Assembly: GCF_002104475.1 (NCBI RefSeq)
Contig: NZ_NBOF01000003.1
Location: 744,001 to 808,000 of the forward strand
Length of the DNA: 64,000 bases
Direction: 5' to 3'
Source of the DNA: Cognaticolwellia mytili
GTDB taxonomy: Bacteria; Pseudomonadota; Gammaproteobacteria; Enterobacterales; Alteromonadaceae
Position 1 is the stretch's first letter, and each line of letters begins with the position of its first letter. The notes below the pieces were generated by a model that saw only the letters and a list, made by a program, of their open reading frames with translations, did not search any database and had not been told where the DNA came from. Positions 26,618-36,613 of this stretch are shown here, in pieces. A program made the position numbers and the translations under genes.

Positions 26618-27487
26618 TTATGTCGCTAAGTGTTTACTTAAATAATCAACTAAGGCACGTATTTTGGGCGAGAGTTGACGATTATGCGGATATACCGCCC
26701 ATATGCCTTCATCGGCTTCTTGAAATTGGCTTAGTAATGGCAATAGCTTTCCTTGTGCAATAAAGCCTTTCACGTAATAGTCAGGTAGCTGAACAATGCC
26801 TAAGCCTTTTAATGCCGCATCGGTTAACCCCGTGCCGTTATTGTAACGAAGCGAGCCTTTAACTTTAATGGTTTTTTCTTTTCCAGCCACTTTAAAGCGC
26901 CAATAATCTAGTGTACCTAACAAACAACTATGATCACTGAGTTCAGATAATGAATGTGGCATTCCGTATTTTTCTAAATACTGCGGTGAAGCGCAAAGAT
27001 AGTTTGTTCGACTTCCTAGCTTCTTCGCCATCAATGTTGAATCAGCCAATTTGCCTAAACGAATGGCTAAATCGAAACCTTGCTCAATCATGTCAACTTT
27101 TTGGTTACTCAAGTATGCACTGACCTGAACCTCACTGTGCTGTTGAATAAAGTCATTGACTAAGGGCAGTATTTTCTGTTCACCGTAGGTTACGGGAGCA
27201 GTTAGTTTTATATGACCTTGCGGCTTTTGTTGTAGGTTAGTGACCACACGTTCCGCCTCTTCAATACCGTCTAAAACATTGCGACAATGCTGATAGAAAA
27301 GTTGACCTTCTTGCGTTAGCGATACTTTGCGAGTGGTTCGATAGAGTAACTTTACGTTAAGCTTCTGCTCTAATGCGGTAATTCTACGACTTACGTGTGC
27401 GGTAGATATGTTGAGCTTCTTTGCTGCCAGAGTAAAACTGGTTGTTTCTGCAACATAAACAAACTCGCTAATACCATCAAAGTTCAT
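26618..27487 (-). CDS. LysR family transcriptional regulator
   Basis: A 289-residue DNA-binding regulator. The N-terminal winged helix-turn-helix is at about 1-60 (SFTLAAKKLNISTAHVSRRITALEQ), followed by a linker helix and a LysR-substrate-type effector domain from about 90. It is divergent from frmA with 297 bases between them, so regulation of the formaldehyde detoxification genes is the obvious inference. The effector is not deducible. Its branch resembles the large group of CrgA-like/AaeR-like LysR proteins. Confidence 0.92.
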   Translation of the reverse strand: MNFDGISEFVYVAETTSFTLAAKKLNISTAHVSRRITALEQKLNVKLLYRTTRKVSLTQEGQLFYQHCRNVLDGIEEAERVVTNLQQKPQGHIKLTAPVTYGEQKILPLVNDFIQQHSEVQVSAYLSNQKVDMIEQGFDLAIRLGKLADSTLMAKKLGSRTNYLCASPQYLEKYGMPHSLSELSDHSCLLGTLDYWRFKVAGKEKTIKVKGSLRYNNGTGLTDAALKGLGIVQLPDYYVKGFIAQGKLLPLLSQFQEADEGIWAVYPHNRQLSPKIRALVDYLSKHLAT

Positions 27488-27775
27488 ACGCCTAGCCTTA
27501 TTTCCATTACTTACTTCACTCTTGAATCTCTATTGTTACATATAAGTAAAAGTAATTTGTTGTTTTGTTATATTATCATTTATTAGGAAACAAATATAAT
27601 GGCTTCATCAACAAGGTTTAAAGCACAGTAATACTCCACTAATACCTATTCTCAACTATAGTTATGGATAATTTTTATATAGGCTGAGCAGACTTGTGAA
27701 CAATTTAAACTATGTAACTAAGCGAAAATAAACAACTTAGCGGCATGCAAAAAAATAAACTTTTTTAAGTATTGA

Positions 27776-28915
<1,140 letters not shown>

Positions 28916-28956
28916 TTTTTAAGCTTATTGCATATAAATTTAGTGCATAGTAAATA

Positions 28957-28982
28957 CTTGCCTTGAAACACTTCAAGGCAAG
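28957..28982. other. perfect 11-bp hairpin between frmA and frmB
   Basis: The arms CTTGCCTTGAA and TTCAAGGCAAG are perfectly complementary around a 4-base loop. No T-tract follows, so it is not a canonical terminator. It may stabilise the frmA message or tune frmB expression. Confidence 0.7.
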
Positions 28983-29009
28983 CTCAGGGTTCAGTTAAAA
29001 GGTTTTCCA

Positions 29010-29849
29010 ATGACGATAGAAAATATCAGTGCCAATAAAAGTTTTGGTGGTTGGCACAAACAGTACAGCCATTATTCAAACAGTGTTAATGGCACTATGC
29101 GTTTTGCTATTTATTTGCCGCCACAGGTTGCAAAGGGGGAGAAAGTCCCAGTACTTTATTGGTTATCAGGGTTAACCTGTAGCGATGAAAACTTTATGCA
29201 AAAAGCAGGCGCGCAACGCATAGCTGCGGAATTAGGCATCGCCATTGTGGCGCCGGATACCAGTCCTAGAGGTGAAGATGTTGCCAATGATGATGGCTAT
29301 GATTTAGGCCAAGGTGCAGGTTTTTATGTTAACGCAACACAAGCGCCGTGGAATAAGCACTTTCAGATGTATGATTACATTGTTAATGAATTGCCTGAAT
29401 TAATTGAAGCGACATTCCCGGTATCTCAGCAACGTGCAATATCAGGTCACTCAATGGGCGGACATGGCGCGTTAATGATAGCACTGAAAAATGCTAGTCG
29501 TTATAGCTCTGTATCGGCATTTAGCCCTATTACTAATCCGGTTAATTGTCCTTGGGGGCAAAAGGCTTTTAGTGCTTATTTAGGTAATGATAAAGCAAAT
29601 TGGCTTGAGTATGACGCGAGTGTATTAATGCGTAACGCTACTGAATTTGTGCCTGCAAGAGTTGACCAAGGTAAAGGTGATAACTTTTTAGTTGAACAAT
29701 TAAAGCCCGAAGCGTTAGTGGCTGCAGCAATAGAAAGTGATTACCCGCTTGAGCTAAATCAGCATGAAGGTTACGACCATAGCTATTACTTTATTGCTAG
29801 CTTTATAGAAGATCATTTACGTTTTCATAGTGAGCATTTTGTAAAGTAG
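29010..29849 (+). CDS. frmB: S-formylglutathione hydrolase
   Basis: Alpha/beta-hydrolase of the esterase D family that releases formate and glutathione from S-formylglutathione. The 279-residue length is typical. The nucleophile Ser is in [12 protein letters not shown] (near 148), the Asp is near 225 and the His is in GYDHSYYF (near 258). The [16 protein letters not shown] segment near 55 is diagnostic for this family. It lies 94 bases after frmA, with a hairpin in the gap, and is followed by a strong terminator. Confidence 0.97.
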   Translation: MTIENISANKSFGGWHKQYSHYSNSVNGTMRFAIYLPPQVAKGEKVPVLYWLSGLTCSDENFMQKAGAQRIAAELGIAIVAPDTSPRGEDVANDDGYDLGQGAGFYVNATQAPWNKHFQMYDYIVNELPELIEATFPVSQQRAISGHSMGGHGALMIALKNASRYSSVSAFSPITNPVNCPWGQKAFSAYLGNDKANWLEYDASVLMRNATEFVPARVDQGKGDNFLVEQLKPEALVAAAIESDYPLELNQHEGYDHSYYFIASFIEDHLRFHSEHFVK

Positions 29850-29900
29850 TAAGATTAATTTGGCGCTGAAACTGCCTCTTTAAGAGGTTTGGTATAGTCC

Positions 29901-29945
29901 AAAGCTAGCCTGTTGAGTTATCAACGGCTAGCTTTTTCATTTTTA
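29901..29945 (+). terminator. rho-independent terminator after frmB
   Basis: A long stem, AAAGCTAGCC-TGTTGA / TCAAC-GGCTAGCTTT with one bulged base and a 4-base loop, runs into TTTTCATTTTT. It lies between frmB and the convergent sortase gene. Confidence 0.9.
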
Positions 29946-29969
29946 AGGCTGGTCTTTAAATATTGAAAT

Positions 29970-30599
29970 TTACAAAAGCTTGGCGGTGATGACGTAACGT
30001 TCGTTAGTATCGTTACCTATGGCGTTAAATGGATAACAGGTAATGAGAATTAAGCTGCTGTCATTGGCTAAAACCGGTAATTGCCCAGATGACGCGTCAA
30101 CAATATCAATAGCTTCAACTTGATATAACTGACTTTGCCCGTGTTGATCTGTCATTGAAATAACATCTTTCATTAATATACCCTCCAAAAAAGCAAAATG
30201 ACTATCGCGATGTCCTGCAACGACAAAAGGTTTAGTGCTATTGGTTTGATTAAATGGTGCTATCGCACCAGCTGAAAAAGCTAAAGTCGTTGGGTCGCCG
30301 CCATTTAGCACAACAATGTCTTCTTTTAGGCGCTTAAAAGACAACTCAGCAATGGGAAAAGTATCAGCCCATGGCCAAGGTTTAATTGCAACTTTCGTAT
30401 TTGTTACCTTGTTTTCATTTCCTTGGGCGCGGCCTTTCTCAAGGTGGTTTTGTATCAGCAGACTTTGCTGCGCCATTGACTGTTGCCAGCTATAACTAAT
30501 TAATGCTTGTGACAGCCATGCTTTGGTTGGTAGCCAACTGGCATTAATGCACAGTAAGCTACCAACAAGTAATAACGCTTTAAAGGCGATAGTCGACAT
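29970..30599 (-). CDS. class GN (marine proteobacterial) sortase
   Basis: Membrane-anchored transpeptidase of 209 residues. An N-terminal signal-anchor covers about residues 5-24, and the sortase fold runs from about 85. Catalytic residues are visible: H130 (VAGHRDSHF), C188 (LITCYPF) and R201 (NERYVI). Class GN sortases occur in Gram-negative marine bacteria, each dedicated to one adjacent target protein. It starts one base after the stop codon of the target gene, so the two form a tight operon. The acceptor molecule in Gram-negative envelopes is not known. Confidence 0.94.
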   Translation of the reverse strand: MSTIAFKALLLVGSLLCINASWLPTKAWLSQALISYSWQQSMAQQSLLIQNHLEKGRAQGNENKVTNTKVAIKPWPWADTFPIAELSFKRLKEDIVVLNGGDPTTLAFSAGAIAPFNQTNSTKPFVVAGHRDSHFAFLEGILMKDVISMTDQHGQSQLYQVEAIDIVDASSGQLPVLANDSSLILITCYPFNAIGNDTNERYVITAKLL

Positions 30600-30600
30600 G

Positions 30601-32859
30601 TTACTTCGACCAAATACGAAGAGTTAAAGGTGCGATTAACATTAATAACAAGCCAAGTAAAAACTGCTGATGCCAACCTAGTGCTGTTTTAGGCATAGCA
30701 ACCATTAAGTTTTCATGGGCTTTTGCTAGCATGTTCGACTTTTGTGCTGCTGTTTGTAAAGAAGGCTCAGGTTGTTTTTCAACAGCAATGAAACTGGTGT
30801 ATGGGGAAATAATTTGGTGAGCAATTGAAGTTGTGATGACCTGATGTTTTACTTGCTCTTTATCAGCGCCCATTACGAGTCCATCCAATAAGTCTTCAAT
30901 CTTACTGCGTGCCCATACTGTTGATATACCCTGTGATTTTTGGCTGTCATCAATAATCAACTGCTGATACCAAGGCTGAGACGCGGTATCACCAGTTAGC
31001 TGCACGCTAGTAATAGGAAATTTAGATTTAATAGCGACTTGCATGGGCTCATCAAGGTATAAATCGGTGATCTTTTTCGGATAAACATCAACTTGCTGAT
31101 GAATTTTGTTGTCGAACATTAGCTCAATGTTACTGACCGCAGGTTGGCTAATTTTAGTCATTAAGGCTGACATACTTGCTTGTACGTCATTATTGTTCTG
31201 AATGAATACGTAGCTGCCACGACCAAACTGCGCTGCTTTCTTCATAAAATAACCATTTGGCGCTGCGCCAATACCAACGGTGAATAAGCGAAAGTCTCTT
31301 TGAGCACCATCAAGCAATTGCATTAATTCAAACTCATTGGCAACGGCGCCATCAGTAATAAATACCACTTGGCGAATAGCTTGTGATGATTGTTGGCTAT
31401 TTTTTGCCATGACCAATGCTTGGCTTAATGGTCGGTACATTTCGGTGCCGCCATCGGCCTGTAAATGGTTGATAAATTGCTGTGCCTGATTGATGTTACG
31501 ACGATTGACCATTTGGGTATTGCTAAAGAGCAAATTAACCGAGTCACTAAATGCGATAATGTTAAAACTGTCGTTATCATTTAGCCGCGATATAGCATGT
31601 TGCAAACTCGCTTTTGCTTGCGCCATAGAGCTACCTTGCATAGAGCCAGAAGTATCAACAATGAAAATAATATCTCGCGCTATTACTTCAGTGTTATCAG
31701 CACGCGGTGGAAAAAAGGTCAGTAAGGTAAAATACTCGCCATCAACTTGTTCAGTAAAACTGCTAATTTGTGGCTTTTGGCTTGGCTCAAGTTGCCAGGT
31801 TAAATTAAAGTTTCGATTGGCAATACTTTGAGCTTTAGATAGGGTGATTAAATACTGCGACTGTTGATTATCAATTGCCTTAGTATTAATGGCATGGCTA
31901 CTGCTACGAACAGAAGATATCGCCACGCCAGCGTTGAGGTTAATATTTATTGTTGCCTGACTTTTTGCCAAAACCTTGCTGTTTGGTGCATTAAGATTTA
32001 ACGCTGGAAAGTCTTCTGGACTATTATTTGATACGCTGCTGTATGACGCATACTCATGTGAACTATTTTCCTCTGAGGTATTTTCGTTTAAGGCGCTTTC
32101 ATTTAAGGTTATAAATTCAGCTGGTTTATTTTCTGAAGACAGCTCAGCAGGAGACTGTTGATAATATGCGGGTTGATAACGTGTGGTCATGGCTAACGGT
32201 AAATTGATATTTAGCTCGTCGTTAAAAAATGTCACCGGCATAAGAAAAGTTAAAGTAACTACCACGGTTGATTGCGCAGGAATGTTCGCAATATTATTGG
32301 TAAATAAATTAGCTCGTTGTTGCTGCACTAAACTGGCTTTTTTACCTTGACGCTTCGCCTTGTTATAAACTGCTTTAGCAGCTTTTTTCTCCATTATTTG
32401 GCCAACGATTTCTTTGTCACCCACTTTGACCGATAAATGTTTAATCGCGGAATTTTCGGGTAATGGAAATTGATACTTGCCCTCAAGCTCAAGATTATAT
32501 GGATTGATAAAAACTTGCTTTATTTGTGTGTAGGCCATTAAACCACTGACCTCGATATCTGCGGTTATATCGATTGGTAGTGCGACGCGTTTGTTTTTAT
32601 CAGGGTGATTAAACAATAACTGTGGGCCGTGAATAAGACTTTTGCCATTTTTCTCTCCATTGAATAATTGAGCTGAGTCCAGTTCTTTGTTGATGTTTTG
32701 ACTTTGTGCCAATGGCACAATAACCGCCACGAGTAGTAAAAATAGTGTAATAACCAAAAAAGCTTTCAACCATTTACGGCGCGCCTTTTTACGTTTTTGC
32801 TGATAAAAATATGAATCTTGATAATCTATTAGTCTTAAGTTTTTCTTTGAATTGAACAC
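30601..32859 (-). CDS. marine proteobacterial sortase target protein (VIT-vWA)
   Basis: Large secreted protein of 752 residues and the substrate of the adjacent sortase. An N-terminal membrane segment is at about 32-50 after a very basic stretch (KRKKARRKW). A VIT domain covers about 85-215, and a Ser/Asn-rich linker covers about 235-300. The vWA domain (about 395-570) has an intact MIDAS motif DTSGS at 402-406. At the C-terminus the sorting signal PKTA (723-726) is followed by a hydrophobic helix and a final basic residue, the expected tripartite signal. VIT-vWA proteins usually mediate metal-dependent protein contacts. The gene precedes the sortase gene in one transcript. Confidence 0.94.
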   Translation of the reverse strand: MFNSKKNLRLIDYQDSYFYQQKRKKARRKWLKAFLVITLFLLLVAVIVPLAQSQNINKELDSAQLFNGEKNGKSLIHGPQLLFNHPDKNKRVALPIDITADIEVSGLMAYTQIKQVFINPYNLELEGKYQFPLPENSAIKHLSVKVGDKEIVGQIMEKKAAKAVYNKAKRQGKKASLVQQQRANLFTNNIANIPAQSTVVVTLTFLMPVTFFNDELNINLPLAMTTRYQPAYYQQSPAELSSENKPAEFITLNESALNENTSEENSSHEYASYSSVSNNSPEDFPALNLNAPNSKVLAKSQATININLNAGVAISSVRSSSHAINTKAIDNQQSQYLITLSKAQSIANRNFNLTWQLEPSQKPQISSFTEQVDGEYFTLLTFFPPRADNTEVIARDIIFIVDTSGSMQGSSMAQAKASLQHAISRLNDNDSFNIIAFSDSVNLLFSNTQMVNRRNINQAQQFINHLQADGGTEMYRPLSQALVMAKNSQQSSQAIRQVVFITDGAVANEFELMQLLDGAQRDFRLFTVGIGAAPNGYFMKKAAQFGRGSYVFIQNNNDVQASMSALMTKISQPAVSNIELMFDNKIHQQVDVYPKKITDLYLDEPMQVAIKSKFPITSVQLTGDTASQPWYQQLIIDDSQKSQGISTVWARSKIEDLLDGLVMGADKEQVKHQVITTSIAHQIISPYTSFIAVEKQPEPSLQTAAQKSNMLAKAHENLMVAMPKTALGWHQQFLLGLLLMLIAPLTLRIWSK

Positions 32860-33136
32860 CTGTATTCTCCAATATCCTTGTGATATTGCTTATTTAAACA
32901 AGAGAAAAAGTGTTGCTTGCGATTAAATCAGGGCAATGTAATGAGCAATTGTGGCTAAATTATGGCAGGTGTGAAACACCAGTGCCTACGAAAGCAGGCG
33001 CTAGTGTCGAATGATAGTGTTACTATGTGCTTTCTTCACCATTTTTTGTAGGTCGAAATTGTAAGACGAAAGCTTTATCCTTTGTTTTCATATTGTCGAA
33101 TACTCTGCATATACCCTTAAGTTGAGGTTATTGAAC

Positions 33137-33402
33137 TATACCCAAACCGCTTGAAAATGCAGGATTCAGCAAGTCGTAAAAGGGTTAGCACCAAGGCATT
33201 GATTGAAGAGAATGGTTGTTCCATTGTAAAAATCAATAACGCCGGAGATGACCCTTTATCGTCTTGCCCTACGGGAGCTAAGTTAGAAAACCAGTGCAGC
33301 GTTGCAGCACTTGATAAGGGAATAACCATTACCTGCGTGCTGTGCCTTGCTCTGGTTTCCTAGCTTAACTCTGAAACTGCATTTTCAAGTGGCTTGGGTA
33401 TA
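33137..33402. mobile_element. MITE-like palindromic element
   Basis: A 266-bp element bounded by 26-bp terminal inverted repeats: 33137-33162, starting TATACCCAAACCGCTTGAAA, and 33377-33402, whose reverse complement starts TATACCCAAGCCACTTGAAA. They differ at 2 of 26 positions. Inside, AATGGTTGTTCC (33211-33222) pairs with GGAATAACCATT (33319-33330), so much of the element can fold back on itself. It encodes no transposase; short frames of about 70 codons on both strands inside it look spurious. From memory it resembles dispersed repeats in Shewanella, Pseudoalteromonas and Colwellia genomes. No clear target duplication is seen beyond TA. Confidence 0.75.
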
Positions 33403-33438
33403 TGCAAATACTACTAATCAGTTCTGGGAAAATAACAA

Positions 33439-33912
33439 TTGTCGAAATTAAATAATGAGCTTCATGTACTTAGTGAGCTATACGACATTAATCATCAGCT
33501 TATGCCATTAAAGGATTTAGCTGATAGAGAGCTTGCTTCTATTCGCGGGCTAACGGGCATGGTTTATACACCATACTTAGACGATTATATGCAAGTCGCT
33601 ATTAAGAAAGCTGAGATAGTATCTTGCTTGAAAAATCAAAAGCTACTGCCTTTATCAGAAGTTGAAGTGATTCATTCAGCGTTAAATGCGCTATACAGTA
33701 GAGCAAGGACTCGCAGTGTTGTTGAATACCAAGGTCGCAACTATGAACGTAGGTTTTTGCCGTTAAAGCTGAGTAAGTCAGGTAAAAATGTTCAAAAATG
33801 GGCCAAAGTTTGGCTTTTGCAAGACGATAATGGCAGAGTTGTACCCGCTTGGGAAAGCCAAGTACGAGAGATATGGCCAACGTACTACTTAATTAGATCT
33901 ATCGACATATAA
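33439..33912 (+). CDS. protein of unknown function
   Basis: A 157-residue soluble protein I do not recognise. It is rich in charged and aromatic residues, with a predicted helical N-terminus (NELHVLSELYDINHQLM) and a C-terminal region suggesting a small beta domain (YERRFLPLKLSKSG, then KVWLLQDDNGRVVPAW). No signal peptide is seen. The start is a TTG preceded by a GGGA ribosome site. It is flanked by the MITE-like element and a convergent serine hydrolase gene. Confidence 0.6.
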   Translation: MSKLNNELHVLSELYDINHQLMPLKDLADRELASIRGLTGMVYTPYLDDYMQVAIKKAEIVSCLKNQKLLPLSEVEVIHSALNALYSRARTRSVVEYQGRNYERRFLPLKLSKSGKNVQKWAKVWLLQDDNGRVVPAWESQVREIWPTYYLIRSIDI

Positions 33913-33964
33913 TCTAGCAAGCTTTGGTATTGGCCATTTGAAGTTTTTAATATCTTAATTGCAG

Positions 33965-35170
33965 CTAAGTTTTTACTTTTGCTTGCAATTTCTTATGAGC
34001 TTTTGACCAAAACTGGCTGGTTATTTTATTGATAACATTTGATTCAGCATTGATCAGTACGGCAAAACCAATATCTAAATCAGGTGAATAGCCGATATCA
34101 GCTCTAAAACCTGCAACCCAACCTGAGTGATAAACTATCGGGTGATCACCAAATTGATAAATACGCCAGCCATAGCCGTAGTGCGCATCTGTTAAGTGGT
34201 TTCGCCAATAGCGACGGCGTAAGTCTTTTTTAGTTTTAATGCGTGGTGTGGTCAGTTCATCTAATAATGCTGGAGAAAGCACGGTAGGTTGATAACCTAA
34301 ATTAGCAATTAACCATTTCGCTAAATCTGTAATGCTGGCATTAATTCCTGCTGCGGGCGCGACTTTATAGTAATCGGGTTCAACATCGACAGTACGCCAA
34401 ACATATTTTCTAATATCATTACCTTGCTTGTCTTTTCTGCCGGTTTTTATGCGCTTTCTTAATATATGGGGTTTAGCGGTATTGTTGTTGTTACGAAAAA
34501 CATCAATTCCCACGGAAGCATTTGCCATTTTTAGTGGCGAGAATATTCTTTCTTGTAGCAAGGTTGAATAGTTTTTAGTTTGGCTCGCTTCGATTGCTGG
34601 CTGTAAAAAACCATAGGCGATATTTTGATAACCGTAGCATTTGGCTGGCTGACATATTGGCTTAACGCGATCAAAGCGGTTAATTATTTTTTCCATACTC
34701 CAGTTTTCATGAAGCAAATTGTCGTAAGCATTGGGCATTAGTCCGCTAGAGTGACTTAGTAAATGTTTTAATTGAATTTTATCAGCAGCACCTTTAGTGG
34801 CGAGAGTAAAGTTAGGCAAATACTTGGTAATTGGGTCGGACAAGTTTAATTGCTGCTCTTGCGCCAACATAGTGGTGATAGTTGCGGCAAATGGCTTTGA
34901 GACTGAGGCTAAACGGAAGACTGTATTGTTGTCGACTTTCTTTGATTTTTTGGTATCGGTATAACCAAACTTCTCTAATGCGATGACCTTATTATTTTTT
35001 ACGATGGCATATGCGCCACCAGGAATATTGTGCTTTTTTAATTCTTTAGCAAAATCAGTCGCGAGTTGTTTATTTAAACGCTGTAGTTCGTTTGCATTGG
35101 CGTTAAGACTTAAAGTGCTAGCAAAAATAAGAAAAAATGAGATGAAAATTGTTGGAAAACGAACAAGCAT
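33965..35170 (-). CDS. serine hydrolase, beta-lactamase family (class C-like fold)
   Basis: Secreted penicillin-binding-protein-like hydrolase of 401 residues with a signal peptide (about 1-26). Active-site motifs are SVSK (the nucleophile Ser and general-base Lys, near 92-95), YQN (near 181) and HSG (near 348), the class C/esterase EstB pattern. Such proteins are usually peptidases or esterases acting on D-amino-acid peptides or secondary metabolites; true beta-lactamase activity is uncertain. It is transcribed alone, divergent from the DGC-domain gene. Confidence 0.87.
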   Translation of the reverse strand: MLVRFPTIFISFFLIFASTLSLNANANELQRLNKQLATDFAKELKKHNIPGGAYAIVKNNKVIALEKFGYTDTKKSKKVDNNTVFRLASVSKPFAATITTMLAQEQQLNLSDPITKYLPNFTLATKGAADKIQLKHLLSHSSGLMPNAYDNLLHENWSMEKIINRFDRVKPICQPAKCYGYQNIAYGFLQPAIEASQTKNYSTLLQERIFSPLKMANASVGIDVFRNNNNTAKPHILRKRIKTGRKDKQGNDIRKYVWRTVDVEPDYYKVAPAAGINASITDLAKWLIANLGYQPTVLSPALLDELTTPRIKTKKDLRRRYWRNHLTDAHYGYGWRIYQFGDHPIVYHSGWVAGFRADIGYSPDLDIGFAVLINAESNVINKITSQFWSKAHKKLQAKVKT

Positions 35171-35483
35171 GAATTGGACTCAAATTGAAAAAACAGCTAA
35201 TTCTATAGGCTTGCTAGTAAAATACAAAGTAAAAAAGTTGATAGTATGAAAAACATGTAGTTACGAAGTGTAAAGGTAAAATCAATTTTCTTTCATTTCA
35301 AATTGAAATATCTCATAACAATTAACCTAGATAGTAAGCTAAAAAATATTGATCTACATCAAAGTGTTGGCCGGAAAGTTGACTAAGATGGCACTGTAAG
35401 CGAATTGTCGATAATGAAATTCGTGTAATTTGTATGTCTTAATTTGTTATAACCTTGAACAAGTTAACACTTTGGAATATGTA
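35171..35483. other. divergent regulatory region
   Basis: This 313-base gap separates the serine hydrolase gene from the DGC-domain gene. It contains the FNR-type promoter at 35349-35389, and I see no gene in it. Confidence 0.5.
35349..35389 (+). promoter_or_regulatory. FNR-box class II promoter for the DGC-domain gene
   Basis: TTGATCTACATCAA (35349-35362) is a perfect match to the FNR consensus TTGAT-N4-ATCAA. A -10 candidate, TAAGAT (35384-35389), sets transcription near 35396, so the box is centred about 41 bases upstream, the class II activator position. The first gene downstream starts at 35484. Anaerobic activation is therefore likely. The same 12-base core recurs at 53251-53262. Confidence 0.75.
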
Positions 35484-35858
35484 ATGAAAAACAATAAGCC
35501 ATTAGTTTTTTCTTGTTCTGGCTGTTCGCACTTAGCAACAATGGCGAATGATATTGCCTTAACACTCGATAGTGACGGTATAGCTGAAATGTCATGCATT
35601 TCATGGCTTATGGCGGCTTCTGATGAAAAAATTAAAGCTAAGTGTTTAGGTCGAAAAGTTATCTTAATCGAAGGGTGTGGAGATTCTTGTAGCCAAGACT
35701 GTTTGATCAAAGCCGGTGTCAACATTGACGCCCATTTTAACATTTCTGACTTAGGTTTTATTGCTCGTTCAGCGAGTGATGGTTCGCTGCAAGAAAATAG
35801 CATTGCTATGGCTCATGTTTATGCTGAATTAAGTCGCTTAGGTTTAAGTACTACCTGA
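35484..35858 (+). CDS. DGC-domain putative zinc-binding protein
   Basis: Small cytoplasmic protein of 124 residues with the conserved cysteine arrangement of the DGC family (putative zinc-binding). Cysteines are C11 and C14 (SCSGCS), C38, C54, and C65, C69 and C73 (EGCGDSCSQDC). The family often accompanies redox, arsenic or sulfur genes, and its biochemical role is unknown. The ATG at 35484 fits the family N-terminus and has a TTGGAA ribosome site; longer readings upstream are not conserved. It has a perfect FNR box at activating distance, which points to expression when O2 is low. Confidence 0.82.
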   Translation: MKNNKPLVFSCSGCSHLATMANDIALTLDSDGIAEMSCISWLMAASDEKIKAKCLGRKVILIEGCGDSCSQDCLIKAGVNIDAHFNISDLGFIARSASDGSLQENSIAMAHVYAELSRLGLSTT

Positions 35859-35949
35859 TGTAATTGCCTTCTTCTTATTTATTACTTCTCTATTTAAAGT
35901 ATCTCTTCTTGTGGTAGCATGTTAACAAAAAACTAATGGTTTCAATGTT

Positions 35950-36585
35950 ATGCCCACCGAATCTACCTCCCAAGCGTTAGCGATATTGAGAGATACTAGC
36001 CAGTTTTCTTGGTATGTAATTCCTTTATTATTGATTGTTATTTATGTCTACGCTCAAGAAGCTGATCGTGGAAACTGGTCTAGGTTTCTTGCTGGGTTGG
36101 CATTTTGGGGCATGGATTGGTTTAATGAAATATGGAATTCATTAGTTTTTCATTTTACTCAACATGCACCAGTTTGGGCTGCCCCCGGTGACACTGCATT
36201 TTTAATTTTCATCGGTTTAAATGTAGAAATTTGTTTCATGTTTGCCATCTCGGGTATTGTGGCAACGCTTGCTTTGCCTAAAGACCCAAAAATGAAAATT
36301 TTAGGGTTAAATAACCGCTGGTTTTTTGCCATTCTTTTTTCAATGCTTAGTGTTCTGGTGGAAATAACGTTAAACCATATTGGTGCGCTAACGTGGGAGT
36401 GGTCATGGTGGAATGCTGATGCTCCTTGGTTACTTTTCTCTGTTGGCTATTTGAGTTTCTATAGCGTTTGTTATTGGGTCTACGACATGTCATCAAGGAA
36501 AAAACAGATACAGGTAGTTGGCGGCTTATACGCAATTAATATTATTGCCATCGCCGTTTTGGGTGGTGTAGTAGGTTGGATATAA
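35950..36585 (+). CDS. multi-spanning membrane protein of unknown function
   Basis: A 211-residue protein with about six predicted helices and many tryptophans (for example WGMDWFNEIWNS near 52-63 and LTWEWSWWNADAPW near 146-160). No signature I can name. Conserved-looking polar residues within helices (Asp, Asn and Glu in the first Trp-rich segment) suggest more than a structural role. The gene starts 91 bases after the DGC-domain gene on the same strand, so it may share the FNR-driven transcript; this is inference. Confidence 0.7.
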   Translation: MPTESTSQALAILRDTSQFSWYVIPLLLIVIYVYAQEADRGNWSRFLAGLAFWGMDWFNEIWNSLVFHFTQHAPVWAAPGDTAFLIFIGLNVEICFMFAISGIVATLALPKDPKMKILGLNNRWFFAILFSMLSVLVEITLNHIGALTWEWSWWNADAPWLLFSVGYLSFYSVCYWVYDMSSRKKQIQVVGGLYAINIIAIAVLGGVVGWI

Positions 36586-36613
36586 TATAATTGACATTGT
36601 TTGAGCAAATATA

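Noticed and set aside
33117-33363. Two overlapping frames of about 70 codons on opposite strands inside the palindromic element
   Set aside because: They arise from the near-symmetry of the element, have no ribosome site and are best explained as part of the repeat.
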